Shown piece by piece: positions 28,587 through 36,769 of a stretch of 64,000 nt of DNA. The position numbers and the translations under genes are program-made. The notes beneath the pieces were generated by a model that saw only the letters and a program-made list of their open reading frames with translations, searched no databases and was not told where the DNA came from. Source of the DNA: Kofleriaceae bacterium (lineage in GTDB: Bacteria > Myxococcota_A > Polyangia > Haliangiales > Haliangiaceae). The stretch is from contig JACKDR010000002.1 of NCBI GenBank assembly GCA_020633495.1, positions 434,001-498,000 of the forward strand, written 5' to 3'. The number at the start of each line of letters is the position of its first letter. Within the stretch, counting starts at the first letter, position 1.

Positions 28587-29426
28587 TCACGCCGCCCAGT
28601 GCGCGAACAGCGCGGCGGCGCGGGCGTGGACGACGCCGGGGTAGGCCGCGAGCGGCTCGACGCTCGCGATCAGCGCGTCGAGCGCGGCCGGGCCGTCGCC
28701 GTCGCGTGGGCCGCGGTAGCGCGCCACGTAGGCGAAGCACGCGTCGGCGACGAACGCGAGGATCTGGACGGCGCCGTCGGGCGCGCGACTCTCGTGCAGG
28801 CGCCCGACCAGGCCGGCGGTGGTGGTGATCGGCCGGCTGGTCCCGCCGTGGCGCGGCACCATGCGGCCGAGGACCTCGGCCTCGGTGCCGTCGTGGTTGG
28901 GGATCGCGGCGATGACGTCGATCCGCGCCGACGTCGGCGCCGGCGCGGTCAGCGTGGCCGCGAACAGGTCGCGGGTCTCGGTCCAGCCCGGTGGTCGGGC
29001 GTAGCGGAACCAGCGCCGCCGCAGCCGGCCGAGCAGGTGGACGTCGCCGGCGAGCACGCGGCGGTGCGCGTCGAGGACCTCGCGGTGGTGGCGGGCGCCG
29101 TACGCGATGCTGGTGGCGCGGGCGTAGTAGTCGTCGAGCAGCACGAAGCCGAAGCCGAGCTGGACGTCGCCGCCGGCGAGCGCGCCGCGGATCACCGCGA
29201 GCTCGGTCAGCTCGCCCTCGTCGCTGGCGCCGGCCTCGCGCACCGGCTCGCCCGCCGCGACGAAGCCCTCGGGCACGCCCTGCGCCGCGATCAGCTCGTC
29301 GATCGACGCCAGCGGGCGGCGTCGCTCGGCGTAGTGGATCATGCCGACCGCGGCGCCGCCGGGCGGCAGCAGCAGCAGGCCCTTGGGGCGGGTGGTCGTG
29401 GACCAGCCGGCGGGGGTCGCGAACAT
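28587..29426 (-). CDS. Protein of unknown function
   Basis: 279-aa soluble protein without signal peptide. Starts MFATPAGWSTTTRPKGLLLL and contains VGMIHYAERRRPLASIDELI, DVQLGFGFVLLDDYYARATS and IDVIAAIPNHDGTEAEV. The opening weakly recalls DcrB/Eag-type chaperones, but this is not enough to assign a family. GAGGAG precedes the ATG. The upstream gene on the same strand encodes a Gly/Ala-rich hydrophobic protein, so the two may act as a pair. Confidence 0.65.
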   Translation of the reverse strand: MFATPAGWSTTTRPKGLLLLPPGGAAVGMIHYAERRRPLASIDELIAAQGVPEGFVAAGEPVREAGASDEGELTELAVIRGALAGGDVQLGFGFVLLDDYYARATSIAYGARHHREVLDAHRRVLAGDVHLLGRLRRRWFRYARPPGWTETRDLFAATLTAPAPTSARIDVIAAIPNHDGTEAEVLGRMVPRHGGTSRPITTTAGLVGRLHESRAPDGAVQILAFVADACFAYVARYRGPRDGDGPAALDALIASVEPLAAYPGVVHARAAALFAHWAA

Positions 29427-29472
29427 CGTGGGCTCCTCGTCGGGACAGCGGGGGGACGGCGCGGCGTGGTGG

Positions 29473-30219
29473 TCAGTCGAAGAGGCCGCCGACCCAGCTG
29501 GCGCCGGCCTTGGCCAGGCCGTACTCGGCCTTCGCCGCGCCCACCCAGGGATCGGCGACGCCGGTCAGGCCGAGCAGGGCCGCTGGCGCCGACAGGCCGG
29601 CGGTCACCGCGCCACCGAGGAAGCTCGGCGAGCCGTCGCCGAAGGTCTCGTCGACCCAGTGGCCGGCGTTGGAGGCCGCGTCCATCGGCGTGTTGTTGTG
29701 GCCCGCCGAGTCGGTGCCCCACATCGGTGACGACAGCAGCTTGTTGTCGGCGAGGTGCGCCAGCCCGGTGCCGATACCGAGGCCGACGACGCCGGCGCCG
29801 GCCGCCGGCGCGACCGCGCTGAGGCCGAGCCCACCGGCGCCCGCGCCGGCGGCGCCCGCGCCGGCGGCCCCGCGCCGGCGGCCCCGTGCCGGCGGCGCCC
29901 GCCCCGGCGCCGCCGAGCAGGCACTCGATCACCGCGCCCGCGCCTCGATCGTGCCGGCGGCGCCGCCGACCATGCCGAGCGCGCCCTGCAGCCCGGTCGT
30001 GACGTCACCCTTCTCGTAGCCTTCGTACAGCTCGTGCGCGCCCAGCGCGACCCCGAGGGGGCCCATGGGGATGCCGAGCGCACGGGCGCCGGCGCCGAGC
30101 GCGTGGTGCGCGGCGCCGATGCCGACGTCGGTGACGGCGTGCAGGATGCCCGCGGCGCTGAAGAAGCCGCCGTCGTCCTCGTGAGGCTCGTGAGGTTCGT
30201 GGCCACCGTCATCTGACAT
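29473..30219 (-). pseudogene. Gly/Ala-rich hydrophobic protein, interrupted by frameshifts in a GC repeat
   Basis: The N-terminal part (from ATG 30219, AAGGAG upstream) reads MSDDGGHEPHEPHEDDGG and then hydrophobic GILHAVTDVGIGAAHHALGA and GALGMVGGAAGTIEA before a TGA at about 29931. The C-terminal part resumes as GLGIGTGLAHLADNKLL and MWGTDSAGHNNTPMDAASNA to the stop at 29473. Both ends are in the same frame (747 bases in all). Between them a 15-bp repeat (GGCGCCCGCGCCGGC-like, about 29840-29905) has two units one base short. Small indels there probably break, or were miscalled in, a single gene of about 248 codons. The pattern of membrane-active N-half and soluble end recalls effector N-termini, but no toxin motif is visible. 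Confidence 0.5.
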
Positions 30220-30425
30220 CGTGTCTCCTTGGATCGGGTCGTGTGCGAGCGCGCCGGGCGCGCGCTCGTCGTGGACCGCGGGCAAGTGCACGCGACGTGC
30301 CCGCAGCGCCGCACACGATCATGGGCGGTTGCGCGCGCGCGTCGGTCGCGCGCGGGCGTACCACCCGGCGCCGGTACGTCGTCGCGGTACGCCCGGGTAC
30401 GGGGCCGGCCGCGCTGTCGCCGTCG

Positions 30426-31972
30426 CTAGTGCACCACGCGCAGCTCGGTCTCCGAGCAGCGGTGGCAGGCGCCGAGGTCGGCGTGGAACTCGACCGCGGG
30501 GGACGTGCGGCCGCAGAACCGGCAGGTGTGGATCACGACCGGGCGGTCGGCGACGTGGCCGACGACGTCGCGGAGCGCCTCGATCAGCGCGCGGCCGGCG
30601 CCGGCGACGACGCGCAGGTCGTCGAGGTCGACCGCGGCGGCGTCGTGACCGACGGTGCCGCGGCGGTGCGGGTGCGGCCAGCCGTCGAGCTCGTACTGGA
30701 CGCGGAGCCGATCCGCGGTCGCGATGACCCGGGTGCCCGGGCCGTACCACCACCGCTCGCCGCCCGGCGTGCGGGGCGACGCGTCGAGCCAGCCGTCGGC
30801 GTCGGACGGCCAGCGCGTGACCGCGGCCAGGCCGGCGGCGCGCAGCGCGGCGTCGACGTCGAGGCGGCGGCCGCCGTCGCCGGTGGCGACGCACGCCACG
30901 GCGCGGGCGACGCCGGCGGCGATCGCCTCGGCGGCGGCGAGGCGCTGGCCGGCGCCGAGGAGCCAGCGGATCGGCCCGGTGGTGACCGTCCGGCGGTGAC
31001 GTCGATCGACACGTCGACCGCGGCGCCGACCAGCGCGATCCGCCCGGTCACGGGGTCGCGCGGTTCGGGGTACGCGGCGAGCGCACCCGACAGCAGCGTC
31101 GGCCAGTCGCCGGCGGCGATCGTCGCCGGCGACGCGACCACCGCGGGCGCCGGCGGCGCCGCGCCGGTCAGCGGCGGCGTCGCGGTCGCGCGCACCGGCG
31201 CGCCGCCGACCAGCTCGACGTCGAGCCGCTCCTCGGGCGGCGCCGCGGGCACCGCCACCCCGAGCACCGGCGCCGCCGGCAGCAGCGCCGCCAGCTCGGC
31301 GACGGCGGTGCCGATCGCCGGCGGCTCGGCGTCGGCCGCGGTGACGCGCCGGTGCCAGGCGCGGAACGCCGGCCGCCACGGCACGTCGTCGAGCCCCGGC
31401 GCGTCGAGCATGGCCGCGGCGATCGCCGCGTAGGCCTGGACGTCGGCCGCCGGCGACACCTCGGGCACGTCGCCCTGGCCGACCGCGATGTCGAGCGCGA
31501 CCAGGCCCAGGTCGAGGACCTCGACGGCGGCGCCGTCGGGATCGGTGTGCAGGACGCGGCGCGCGTCGAGCGCACCGTGCGCGACGCCGCGCGCGTGGGC
31601 CGCCGCGATCGCGTCGCCCAGGCTGCGCAGCGAGCGCGCCAGCGTCGCCACCGCCAGCGTCGGGCAGCTGCGCCGCCACGAGTCGATGGACTCGAACGGC
31701 GACCACGCGCGCGCGATCCACAGCGCGCCCAGCGCGGGGTCGTGGCCGAAGCCGAGCAGCGCGGGGTAGGCGGCGTGGTCGAGCCCGGCGGGTCGCAGCC
31801 GGGTCTCCCAGCGATCGAGCTGCTCGTGCGACGGCGGCCGCGGGCACGCGATCAGCGTCAGCCGCGCGGCGGCGCCGTGACCGGTCGCCTTGGCCTCGAC
31901 GCGGGGCGCGCCGGTGATCGCGCGCTGCACGGTCCACGCACCACCGACGATCGTGCCTCGGGACAGGCTCAT
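30426..31972 (-). CDS. Pseudokinase-like protein with C-terminal zinc-ribbon, one frameshift
   Basis: About 515 codons once a single-base frameshift near 30990-31000 is bridged. The N-terminal half has a protein-kinase-like layout but degenerate motifs: AHARGVAHGALDARRVL replaces HRDLKPEN and VLDLGLVALD replaces DFG, so phosphotransfer is unlikely. The C-terminal part (frame after the shift: GPIRWLLGAGQRLAAAEAIA...) includes PGGERWWYGPGTRVIATADR and ends with a CRFCG...CHRC four-Cys ribbon. TACGCT lies 6 nt before the ATG at 31972. Partner unknown. Confidence 0.65.
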
Positions 31973-31978
31973 GCCCCG

Positions 31979-31984
31979 AGCGTA
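31979..31984 (-). promoter_or_regulatory. -10 box (TACGCT) of leaderless gene
   Basis: TACGCT is 6 nt before the ATG at 31972. Confidence 0.45.
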
Positions 31985-32010
31985 CCGAGCCGCGGCGGCG
32001 ATGGCCAGCG

Positions 32011-33405
32011 TCAGCCCAGGACCTTGCCCGGGTTGAGCAGGCCGCGCGGATCGAGCGCGGCCTTGATCGCGCGCATCATCGCGATCTCGTCGGGAGATCG
32101 GCTGTACCCCAGCCACTCCCGCTTGAGCAGGCCGATGCCGTGCTCCGCCGACACGCTGCCGCGGTGCGTCTTCACCAGCTCGAACATGTCGCGATCGGCG
32201 TCGTGGACCCGGGCCAGGAACTCGTCCTTGCTCATGTCGTCGGGCTTCATCCAGTTGACGTGCAGGTTGCCGTCGCCGATGTGGCCGAACAGACAGATCT
32301 CCCAGCCCGGGTAACGCGCGGCGAACACGGCGTCGAGCTCGGCGCAGAACGCCTCGAGCGCGGCGACGGGTAGTGCGATGTCGTTCTTGTGCGGCATGCC
32401 GGTCGCCGACAGGCTCTCGCTGATGCCCTCGCGCAGCTGCCACAGCTCGGCCGCCTGGGTCGCGCTCTGCGCCAGCACGCCGTCGATCGCGAGGTCGCGC
32501 TCGAACACCGACGCGACCCAGGCCTCGACGTCCTCGCGCTCGGCGTCCTCGACCTCGACCAGGACGTAGGCGTCGCTGGGCTGATCGAACGGCGAGCGCA
32601 GCGCGCGGTGGCGCAGCAGGCGATCGAGGCTGCGCTGGGTGAAGAACTCGAACGCGGCCAGGGTCAGCTCGCTGTGGCGGACGTCGCGGAACAGGCGCAG
32701 CACGCCGGCGAGGCCGTCGACCGCGAAGACCATGACGTCGAGGCGCCGCGGCCGCGGCGCCAGCTTGAGCGTCGCCTCGGTGATGACGCCGAGCGTGCCC
32801 TCGCTGCCGATGAACAGCTGCCGCAGATCGACGCCGGTGTTGTTCTTCTCGAGCGCGCCGCCGAGCTCGAGCACGGTGCCGTCGATCAGCACGACCTGCA
32901 GGCCGAGCACCCACTGCCGGGTCAGGCCGTAGCGGATGACCTTGACGCCGCCGGCGTTGGTCGCGATGTTGCCGCCGATCTGGCTCGACCCCTTCGACGC
33001 GAAGTCGACCGGCCAGGTCAGGCCGTGGGCGGCGCAGCGCTCGTGGACCTCGGCGGTGATCGCGCCGGCCTGGACCCGCACGGTGGCGCCGACGACGTCG
33101 ACCGGATCGATCCGGCGCATGCGCTCGAGCGACAGCACCAGCTCGCCGTCGCGGGCGACGGCGCCGCCGGCCAGCCCGGTGCGGCCGCCCGACGGCACGA
33201 CCCGGACCCCGGCGGCGTCGCAGGCGCGCAGGATCGCCGCGACCTCGTCGGTCGAGCGCGGCCACGCCACCGCCGCGGGCGCCGGCGCGTAGACCTTGGT
33301 CCAGTCGCGGCCGTAGGTGGCGAGGTCGGCGGGATCGACCGAGATCCGATCGTCGCCGAGCCGGCGCAGCTCGTCGAGGAAGCCGGAGGGCAGCGCGGCG
33401 GTCAT
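32011..33405 (-). CDS. FAD-binding oxidase, glycolate oxidase/D-lactate dehydrogenase type
   Basis: 464-aa flavoprotein of the GlcD/D-lactate dehydrogenase (cytochrome) family, oxidising a 2-hydroxy acid to the keto acid. Seen: PCMH-type FAD-binding domain with VPSGGRTGLAGGAV (about 65), DFASKGSSQIGGNIATNAGG, GLQVVLIDGTVLELGGALEK, and the C-terminal FAD-oxidase domain with HIGDGNLHVNW and SAEHGIGLLKREWL. ATG 33405 has a TACAGT box 6 nt upstream; an earlier ATG at 33420 is less likely. Whether glycolate or D-lactate is the substrate cannot be told. Confidence 0.92.
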   Translation of the reverse strand: MTAALPSGFLDELRRLGDDRISVDPADLATYGRDWTKVYAPAPAAVAWPRSTDEVAAILRACDAAGVRVVPSGGRTGLAGGAVARDGELVLSLERMRRIDPVDVVGATVRVQAGAITAEVHERCAAHGLTWPVDFASKGSSQIGGNIATNAGGVKVIRYGLTRQWVLGLQVVLIDGTVLELGGALEKNNTGVDLRQLFIGSEGTLGVITEATLKLAPRPRRLDVMVFAVDGLAGVLRLFRDVRHSELTLAAFEFFTQRSLDRLLRHRALRSPFDQPSDAYVLVEVEDAEREDVEAWVASVFERDLAIDGVLAQSATQAAELWQLREGISESLSATGMPHKNDIALPVAALEAFCAELDAVFAARYPGWEICLFGHIGDGNLHVNWMKPDDMSKDEFLARVHDADRDMFELVKTHRGSVSAEHGIGLLKREWLGYSRSPDEIAMMRAIKAALDPRGLLNPGKVLG

Positions 33406-33411
33406 GCGCGG

Positions 33412-33417
33412 ACTGTA
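33412..33417 (-). promoter_or_regulatory. -10 box (TACAGT) of leaderless gene
   Basis: TACAGT is 6 nt before the ATG at 33405. Confidence 0.45.
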
Positions 33418-33451
33418 CACGCGCCGCCGGTCGCCGGCAGCTGGACGTGGT

Positions 33452-34597
33452 TCACGCCGCGTCGTCGGGGCCGCGGCCGACCTTCCACACCTTGCGGATC
33501 TTCTTGTACGGCTCGAACCCGGCGGCGTGGCCGCTGCCGAACTTGAGCTTGTGGTGGGGCAGCACCGCGTACTGGCCGCTGGCGAGCGCGACCGCGTGGG
33601 CCAGGTGGTTGCCGGTCCACCACTCGATCGTGAACAGGTAGCGGCCGGCGACCCAGCGATCGGGGCGCTTGAAGTAGGCCAGGACCTCGCCGTCGAGGGC
33701 GGCGTGGCGGTGGACGACGAGCTGCTCGTCGGGGCAGTCGAAGTAGACCAGGTCGGCGAGCTCGAGGTCGGCGTCGGCGCCGAGCCGGGCCGGGTCGACC
33801 AGCGCGCTCGGCGGCACGTACGAGAACACCGCGCCGTCGCCGAGCAGCAGCTGGAAGGTCGGCGCCTCGCCCGGGTAGCTCGACACCACGAACGCGGTGC
33901 ACGGCGTGTAGGTGCCGACCCGCGCCGGATCCATGCCGTACAGGTACTCGGTGCGGACGTGGCAGCGCAGCGGCGGGATCGGCGCGTGGACCCGGGCCGG
34001 CGTCGGCGTCGGCGCCGCGGCGGTCGCCGCGGCGGCGGCGACCACCGGTGCCAGCGTCGCGATGGCGTCGTCGAGGGCGTCGTCGAGGGTGTCGCCGGGC
34101 TCGGCGCCGGCGTCGCCGCGGCGGAACGCGCCGAAGGTGTAGCGCAGCCGGGGCCCGGCGCCGGCCAGGCCGCAGCCGTCGAGCCACGCCAGGTAGGCGT
34201 CGATGACGTCGAGGCCGGCCTCGAAGCCGGTCGCGGTCAGCGCGGTGTTGCCGTGGGCCAGCGTCACCACCGCGTCGGTGCGCGGATCGAAGAGGTGGAC
34301 GAAGTCGAACGGGTTGCGGACGCCCTCGATCACGCACGCGGTCAGGTCGTGGTGCGCGGCGAGGTGATCGAGGCAGACGAACGGATCGCGGGCCAGCTCG
34401 ACCGTCGAGAACCGCGTGATCGCCTCGACGAACGCCTGGCGGGTCGCCGGCGTGCCGTCGCCGCGGCGGTCGGCGCCGGGGAACCGCGCCCGCACCCACG
34501 CCGACGCCGGCACGTGGGCCAGGCCGAGCGCCGCGGCCAGCCGCTGCGCCATCGGGGTCTTGCCCGACGCGCTGCGGCCCAGGACGAAGACCTTCAC
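33452..34597 (-). CDS. P-loop NTPase with a C-terminal domain of unknown function
   Basis: 381-aa protein. Residues 1-~180 are an adenylate-kinase-like P-loop domain: VKVFVLGRSASGKTPMAQRL (Walker A GRSASGKT at 7-14). A Pro/Ala linker (about 200-225) leads to a beta-rich C-terminal domain with AFVVSSYPGEAPTFQLLLGD, VFSYVPPSALV, DLVYFDCPDEQLVVHRHA and LFTIEWWTGNHL. The GTG start overlaps the stop of the preceding gene (GTGA), so the two are translationally coupled. No known system recognised. Confidence 0.75.
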   Translation of the reverse strand: MKVFVLGRSASGKTPMAQRLAAALGLAHVPASAWVRARFPGADRRGDGTPATRQAFVEAITRFSTVELARDPFVCLDHLAAHHDLTACVIEGVRNPFDFVHLFDPRTDAVVTLAHGNTALTATGFEAGLDVIDAYLAWLDGCGLAGAGPRLRYTFGAFRRGDAGAEPGDTLDDALDDAIATLAPVVAAAAATAAAPTPTPARVHAPIPPLRCHVRTEYLYGMDPARVGTYTPCTAFVVSSYPGEAPTFQLLLGDGAVFSYVPPSALVDPARLGADADLELADLVYFDCPDEQLVVHRHAALDGEVLAYFKRPDRWVAGRYLFTIEWWTGNHLAHAVALASGQYAVLPHHKLKFGSGHAAGFEPYKKIRKVWKVGRGPDDAA

Positions 34598-35100
34598 CGC
34601 GGGTTCCGCGCCGGGTGCCAGCGCTTCTGCAGCGGGTCGTACTCGGCGACGATCGCGAAGACGATGTGGCCGGTCGGCACCCACGCCGCCGAGGTCTGGC
34701 GGCAGATCATGCCGATGCCCTCGCGCGCCGTGCCGTCCTTGTACTCGACGTTGACGTACTTGGCCTCGAACTGATCCTCGGGGTACAGCGACAGCTGCAG
34801 GTAGCGCTCGATGTGCCACCCGGCCTCGGTGATCGCGGCCTCGTCGCCCTCGGTGTAGGCGTCGCCGAAGGTCACCCGCGACCGCGGCAGGCACTGGAAC
34901 TCCCAGCCGAACTCGTAGGCGACCCGCTCCTCGAGGTACTGCTCGCGCCAGACCATGCCGAGGCGCTTGTTCTTGCGCAGCGTGCCCGAGGCGTGGCCGT
35001 CGACGAACTCGTCGGCGGACATCGTGCGCATGCCGACGACCCGCGCCAGCGTGGGCATCGCGGCCAGCTTCTCGTCGAGCGGGACGATCTTGGTCTCCAT
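34594..35100 (-). CDS. Conserved-looking protein of unknown function, coupled to P-loop NTPase
   Basis: 168-aa soluble protein (METKIVPLDEKLAAMPTLAR...). Contains FVDGHASGTLRKNKRLGMVW and SLYPEDQFEAKYVNVEYKDG and ends in basic residues. No family recognised. Strong GGGGGAGGAGG ribosome binding site and a TACGAT -10 box near 35132. Its last codons overlap the P-loop gene start by 4 nt, so the proteins are probably made in a fixed ratio. Confidence 0.7.
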   Translation of the reverse strand: METKIVPLDEKLAAMPTLARVVGMRTMSADEFVDGHASGTLRKNKRLGMVWREQYLEERVAYEFGWEFQCLPRSRVTFGDAYTEGDEAAITEAGWHIERYLQLSLYPEDQFEAKYVNVEYKDGTAREGIGMICRQTSAAWVPTGHIVFAIVAEYDPLQKRWHPARNPR

Positions 35101-35139
35101 CGCGGCCTCCTCCCCCGAGGTCGCGACGATCGTACGCGA

Positions 35140-36549
35140 TCAGGCGCGGCGCGCGCGACCGCGGCGACGCAGGATCCCGAGCATCGCGACCAGCGCGAGG
35201 ACGCCGGCGCCGGTGCCGCCGCCGCCGCCGGTCTGGCAGCAGCCGGTGCCGGGCTGGCCGCCGCCGCCGTCGTCGTCACCGCCGCCGCCCGCGCCGGCGT
35301 CGGGGCCGCCCGGGTCGCCGGGACCGACGCAGTCGCCGGTGTCGAGGTTGCAGCTCGAGCCGTTGCCGCACACGACGCCGTTGCAGGCGGTGCAGCCGGG
35401 CAGGCACACGCCGGTGAGGCAGGTCTGGCCCGACGGGCAGTCGACGTTGTCGCAGGGGTCGACGCAGGCGCCCTGGCGGCACACCAGGCCGGCGTCGCAG
35501 GTGACGCCGGTGCAGTTGCCGACGACGTCGTCGGTGCAGACCCCGCCCTCGTCGATCATGCCGTCGCAGTCGTTGTCGGCGCCGTCGCAGCCCTCCTCGG
35601 TGGCGTCGTAGACCTGGGTGCACTCGATCGACGAGCCGCGGCAGGTCGTGACGCCGTACTGGCAGACCCCGGGCTCGCCGGTCGAGCACGACTCGCCGCC
35701 GCCCGAGCACTCGACGCCGGTGACGCTGGTGACGATGTCGGTGAAGTCGTTGTTGCTGCCGCCGTAGATGTCCTCCCAGGCGAAGAAGAACTTCCGCTCG
35801 GTGAGGACGCTGTCGTAGACGATCAGGTGGATCAGCGAGTCGGGGCCGTTGCTGTCGGGGTTGAGCTCGCGCTGCGAGTAGAAGACGTAGCCGTCGCCGC
35901 CGGCGAGGCGATCGACCTTGGCGCAGCAGTCGCCGCCGGCGCACTGGCCGGTGTTGCCGTGCTGCTCGGGGGTGGCGATGAAGAAGCCGATCTCGCCGCC
36001 GGTCCAGCGCGGGTCGTTGCGGACGTCGAGCACCGCCTCGGTGCCGCGCGTCGCGTTGCAGTCGAGCATCGGGAACAGCTCGGTCGGCGCCGGCGCGCTG
36101 CCGGTGACGTTGTACCAGCCGAAGATGTCGCCGAACCGGGCGGTGCCCCGCGACAGCAGCTTGAAGGTCAGCGCGCAGGTCGGCATGAACGTCTCGGGCT
36201 CGAGCGAGCCGTCGGTCCACGGGTCGAGGCCCTCGAGCTGCGACGGGATGCAGGTGTTGTCGTTGAACTCGTGATAGAGCGTGGTCTCGCAGGTGCCCTG
36301 CGGGATCGTGCAGTTGCCCTGCGACGGGCACGGATCGCCGACGTTGCAGCCGCCGCCGCTGTCGCAGACGCACGCCAGCTCGGCGGCGAGGCCGGTGGGG
36401 TGGCCGCTGTCGCAGCCCATCTGGCTGGGGATCTGGGCGCCGCCCGGCTGGTGCAGGACGTCGGCGGTGGCGGTGGGGACGAACAGGAGCAGGCCGAAGG
36501 TCCCGACGAGCGCAGCGCGCACGAGGGCCTTCGAGGGCGACGGCGACAT
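35140..36549 (-). CDS. Secreted DUF4114 protein with MopE metal-binding motif and MYXO-CTERM tail
   Basis: 469-aa predicted surface protein. Signal peptide to about residue 29 (...LLLFVPTATA), a Cys-rich segment, then a DUF4114-like region (FFFAWEDIYGGSNNDFTDIV, about 215-235), a MopE-type metal-binding motif EGCDGADNDCDGMIDEGG, short Cys-rich CxxG modules, a Gly/Asp-rich linker and a MYXO-CTERM ending: CCQTGGGGGTG, hydrophobic VLALVAMLGIL, RRRGRARR. ATG 36549 has GGAGGG upstream. A sigma-54 promoter (36614-36599) and an enhancer-like palindrome (36667-36683) lie upstream. Confidence 0.88.
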   Translation of the reverse strand: MSPSPSKALVRAALVGTFGLLLFVPTATADVLHQPGGAQIPSQMGCDSGHPTGLAAELACVCDSGGGCNVGDPCPSQGNCTIPQGTCETTLYHEFNDNTCIPSQLEGLDPWTDGSLEPETFMPTCALTFKLLSRGTARFGDIFGWYNVTGSAPAPTELFPMLDCNATRGTEAVLDVRNDPRWTGGEIGFFIATPEQHGNTGQCAGGDCCAKVDRLAGGDGYVFYSQRELNPDSNGPDSLIHLIVYDSVLTERKFFFAWEDIYGGSNNDFTDIVTSVTGVECSGGGESCSTGEPGVCQYGVTTCRGSSIECTQVYDATEEGCDGADNDCDGMIDEGGVCTDDVVGNCTGVTCDAGLVCRQGACVDPCDNVDCPSGQTCLTGVCLPGCTACNGVVCGNGSSCNLDTGDCVGPGDPGGPDAGAGGGGDDDGGGGQPGTGCCQTGGGGGTGAGVLALVAMLGILRRRGRARRA

Positions 36550-36598
36550 GGAGACCCTCCGCACGGCCGGGCTGGGGGAGCCGTGTGGAGCCCGTTGC

Positions 36599-36614
36599 TA
36601 CAAGCGACGTGCCA
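36599..36614 (-). promoter_or_regulatory. Sigma-54 (-24/-12) promoter candidate
   Basis: TGGCACGTCGCTTGTA on the minus strand: perfect -24 half; the -12 reads TTGT instead of TTGC; spacing is exact. The predicted start near 36588 gives a 39-nt leader containing the ribosome binding site of the MYXO-CTERM gene. Confidence 0.6.
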
Positions 36615-36666
36615 CAGCTGAAGCGGCCTACTTGCCCGGATCCCCGTGGCCGGCGCCGGGAACCCG

Positions 36667-36683
36667 CGTTGCGATCGGCAACG
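36667..36683. promoter_or_regulatory. 17-bp palindrome, candidate sigma-54 enhancer site
   Basis: CGTTGCGATCGGCAACG, arms CGTTGC/GCAACG, centred 87 bp upstream of the predicted sigma-54 start site at 36588. It matches the sites at 38412 (13 of 17) and 48208 (14 of 17). Confidence 0.6.
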
Positions 36684-36769
36684 CGCGCCCCACCGACGTC
36701 GCGATCTCGCAACGTGCCGGCAACCTCGGCGACCGGCGCGCCGCGCGCCGCGCGTCGCGCGGCCGCGCG

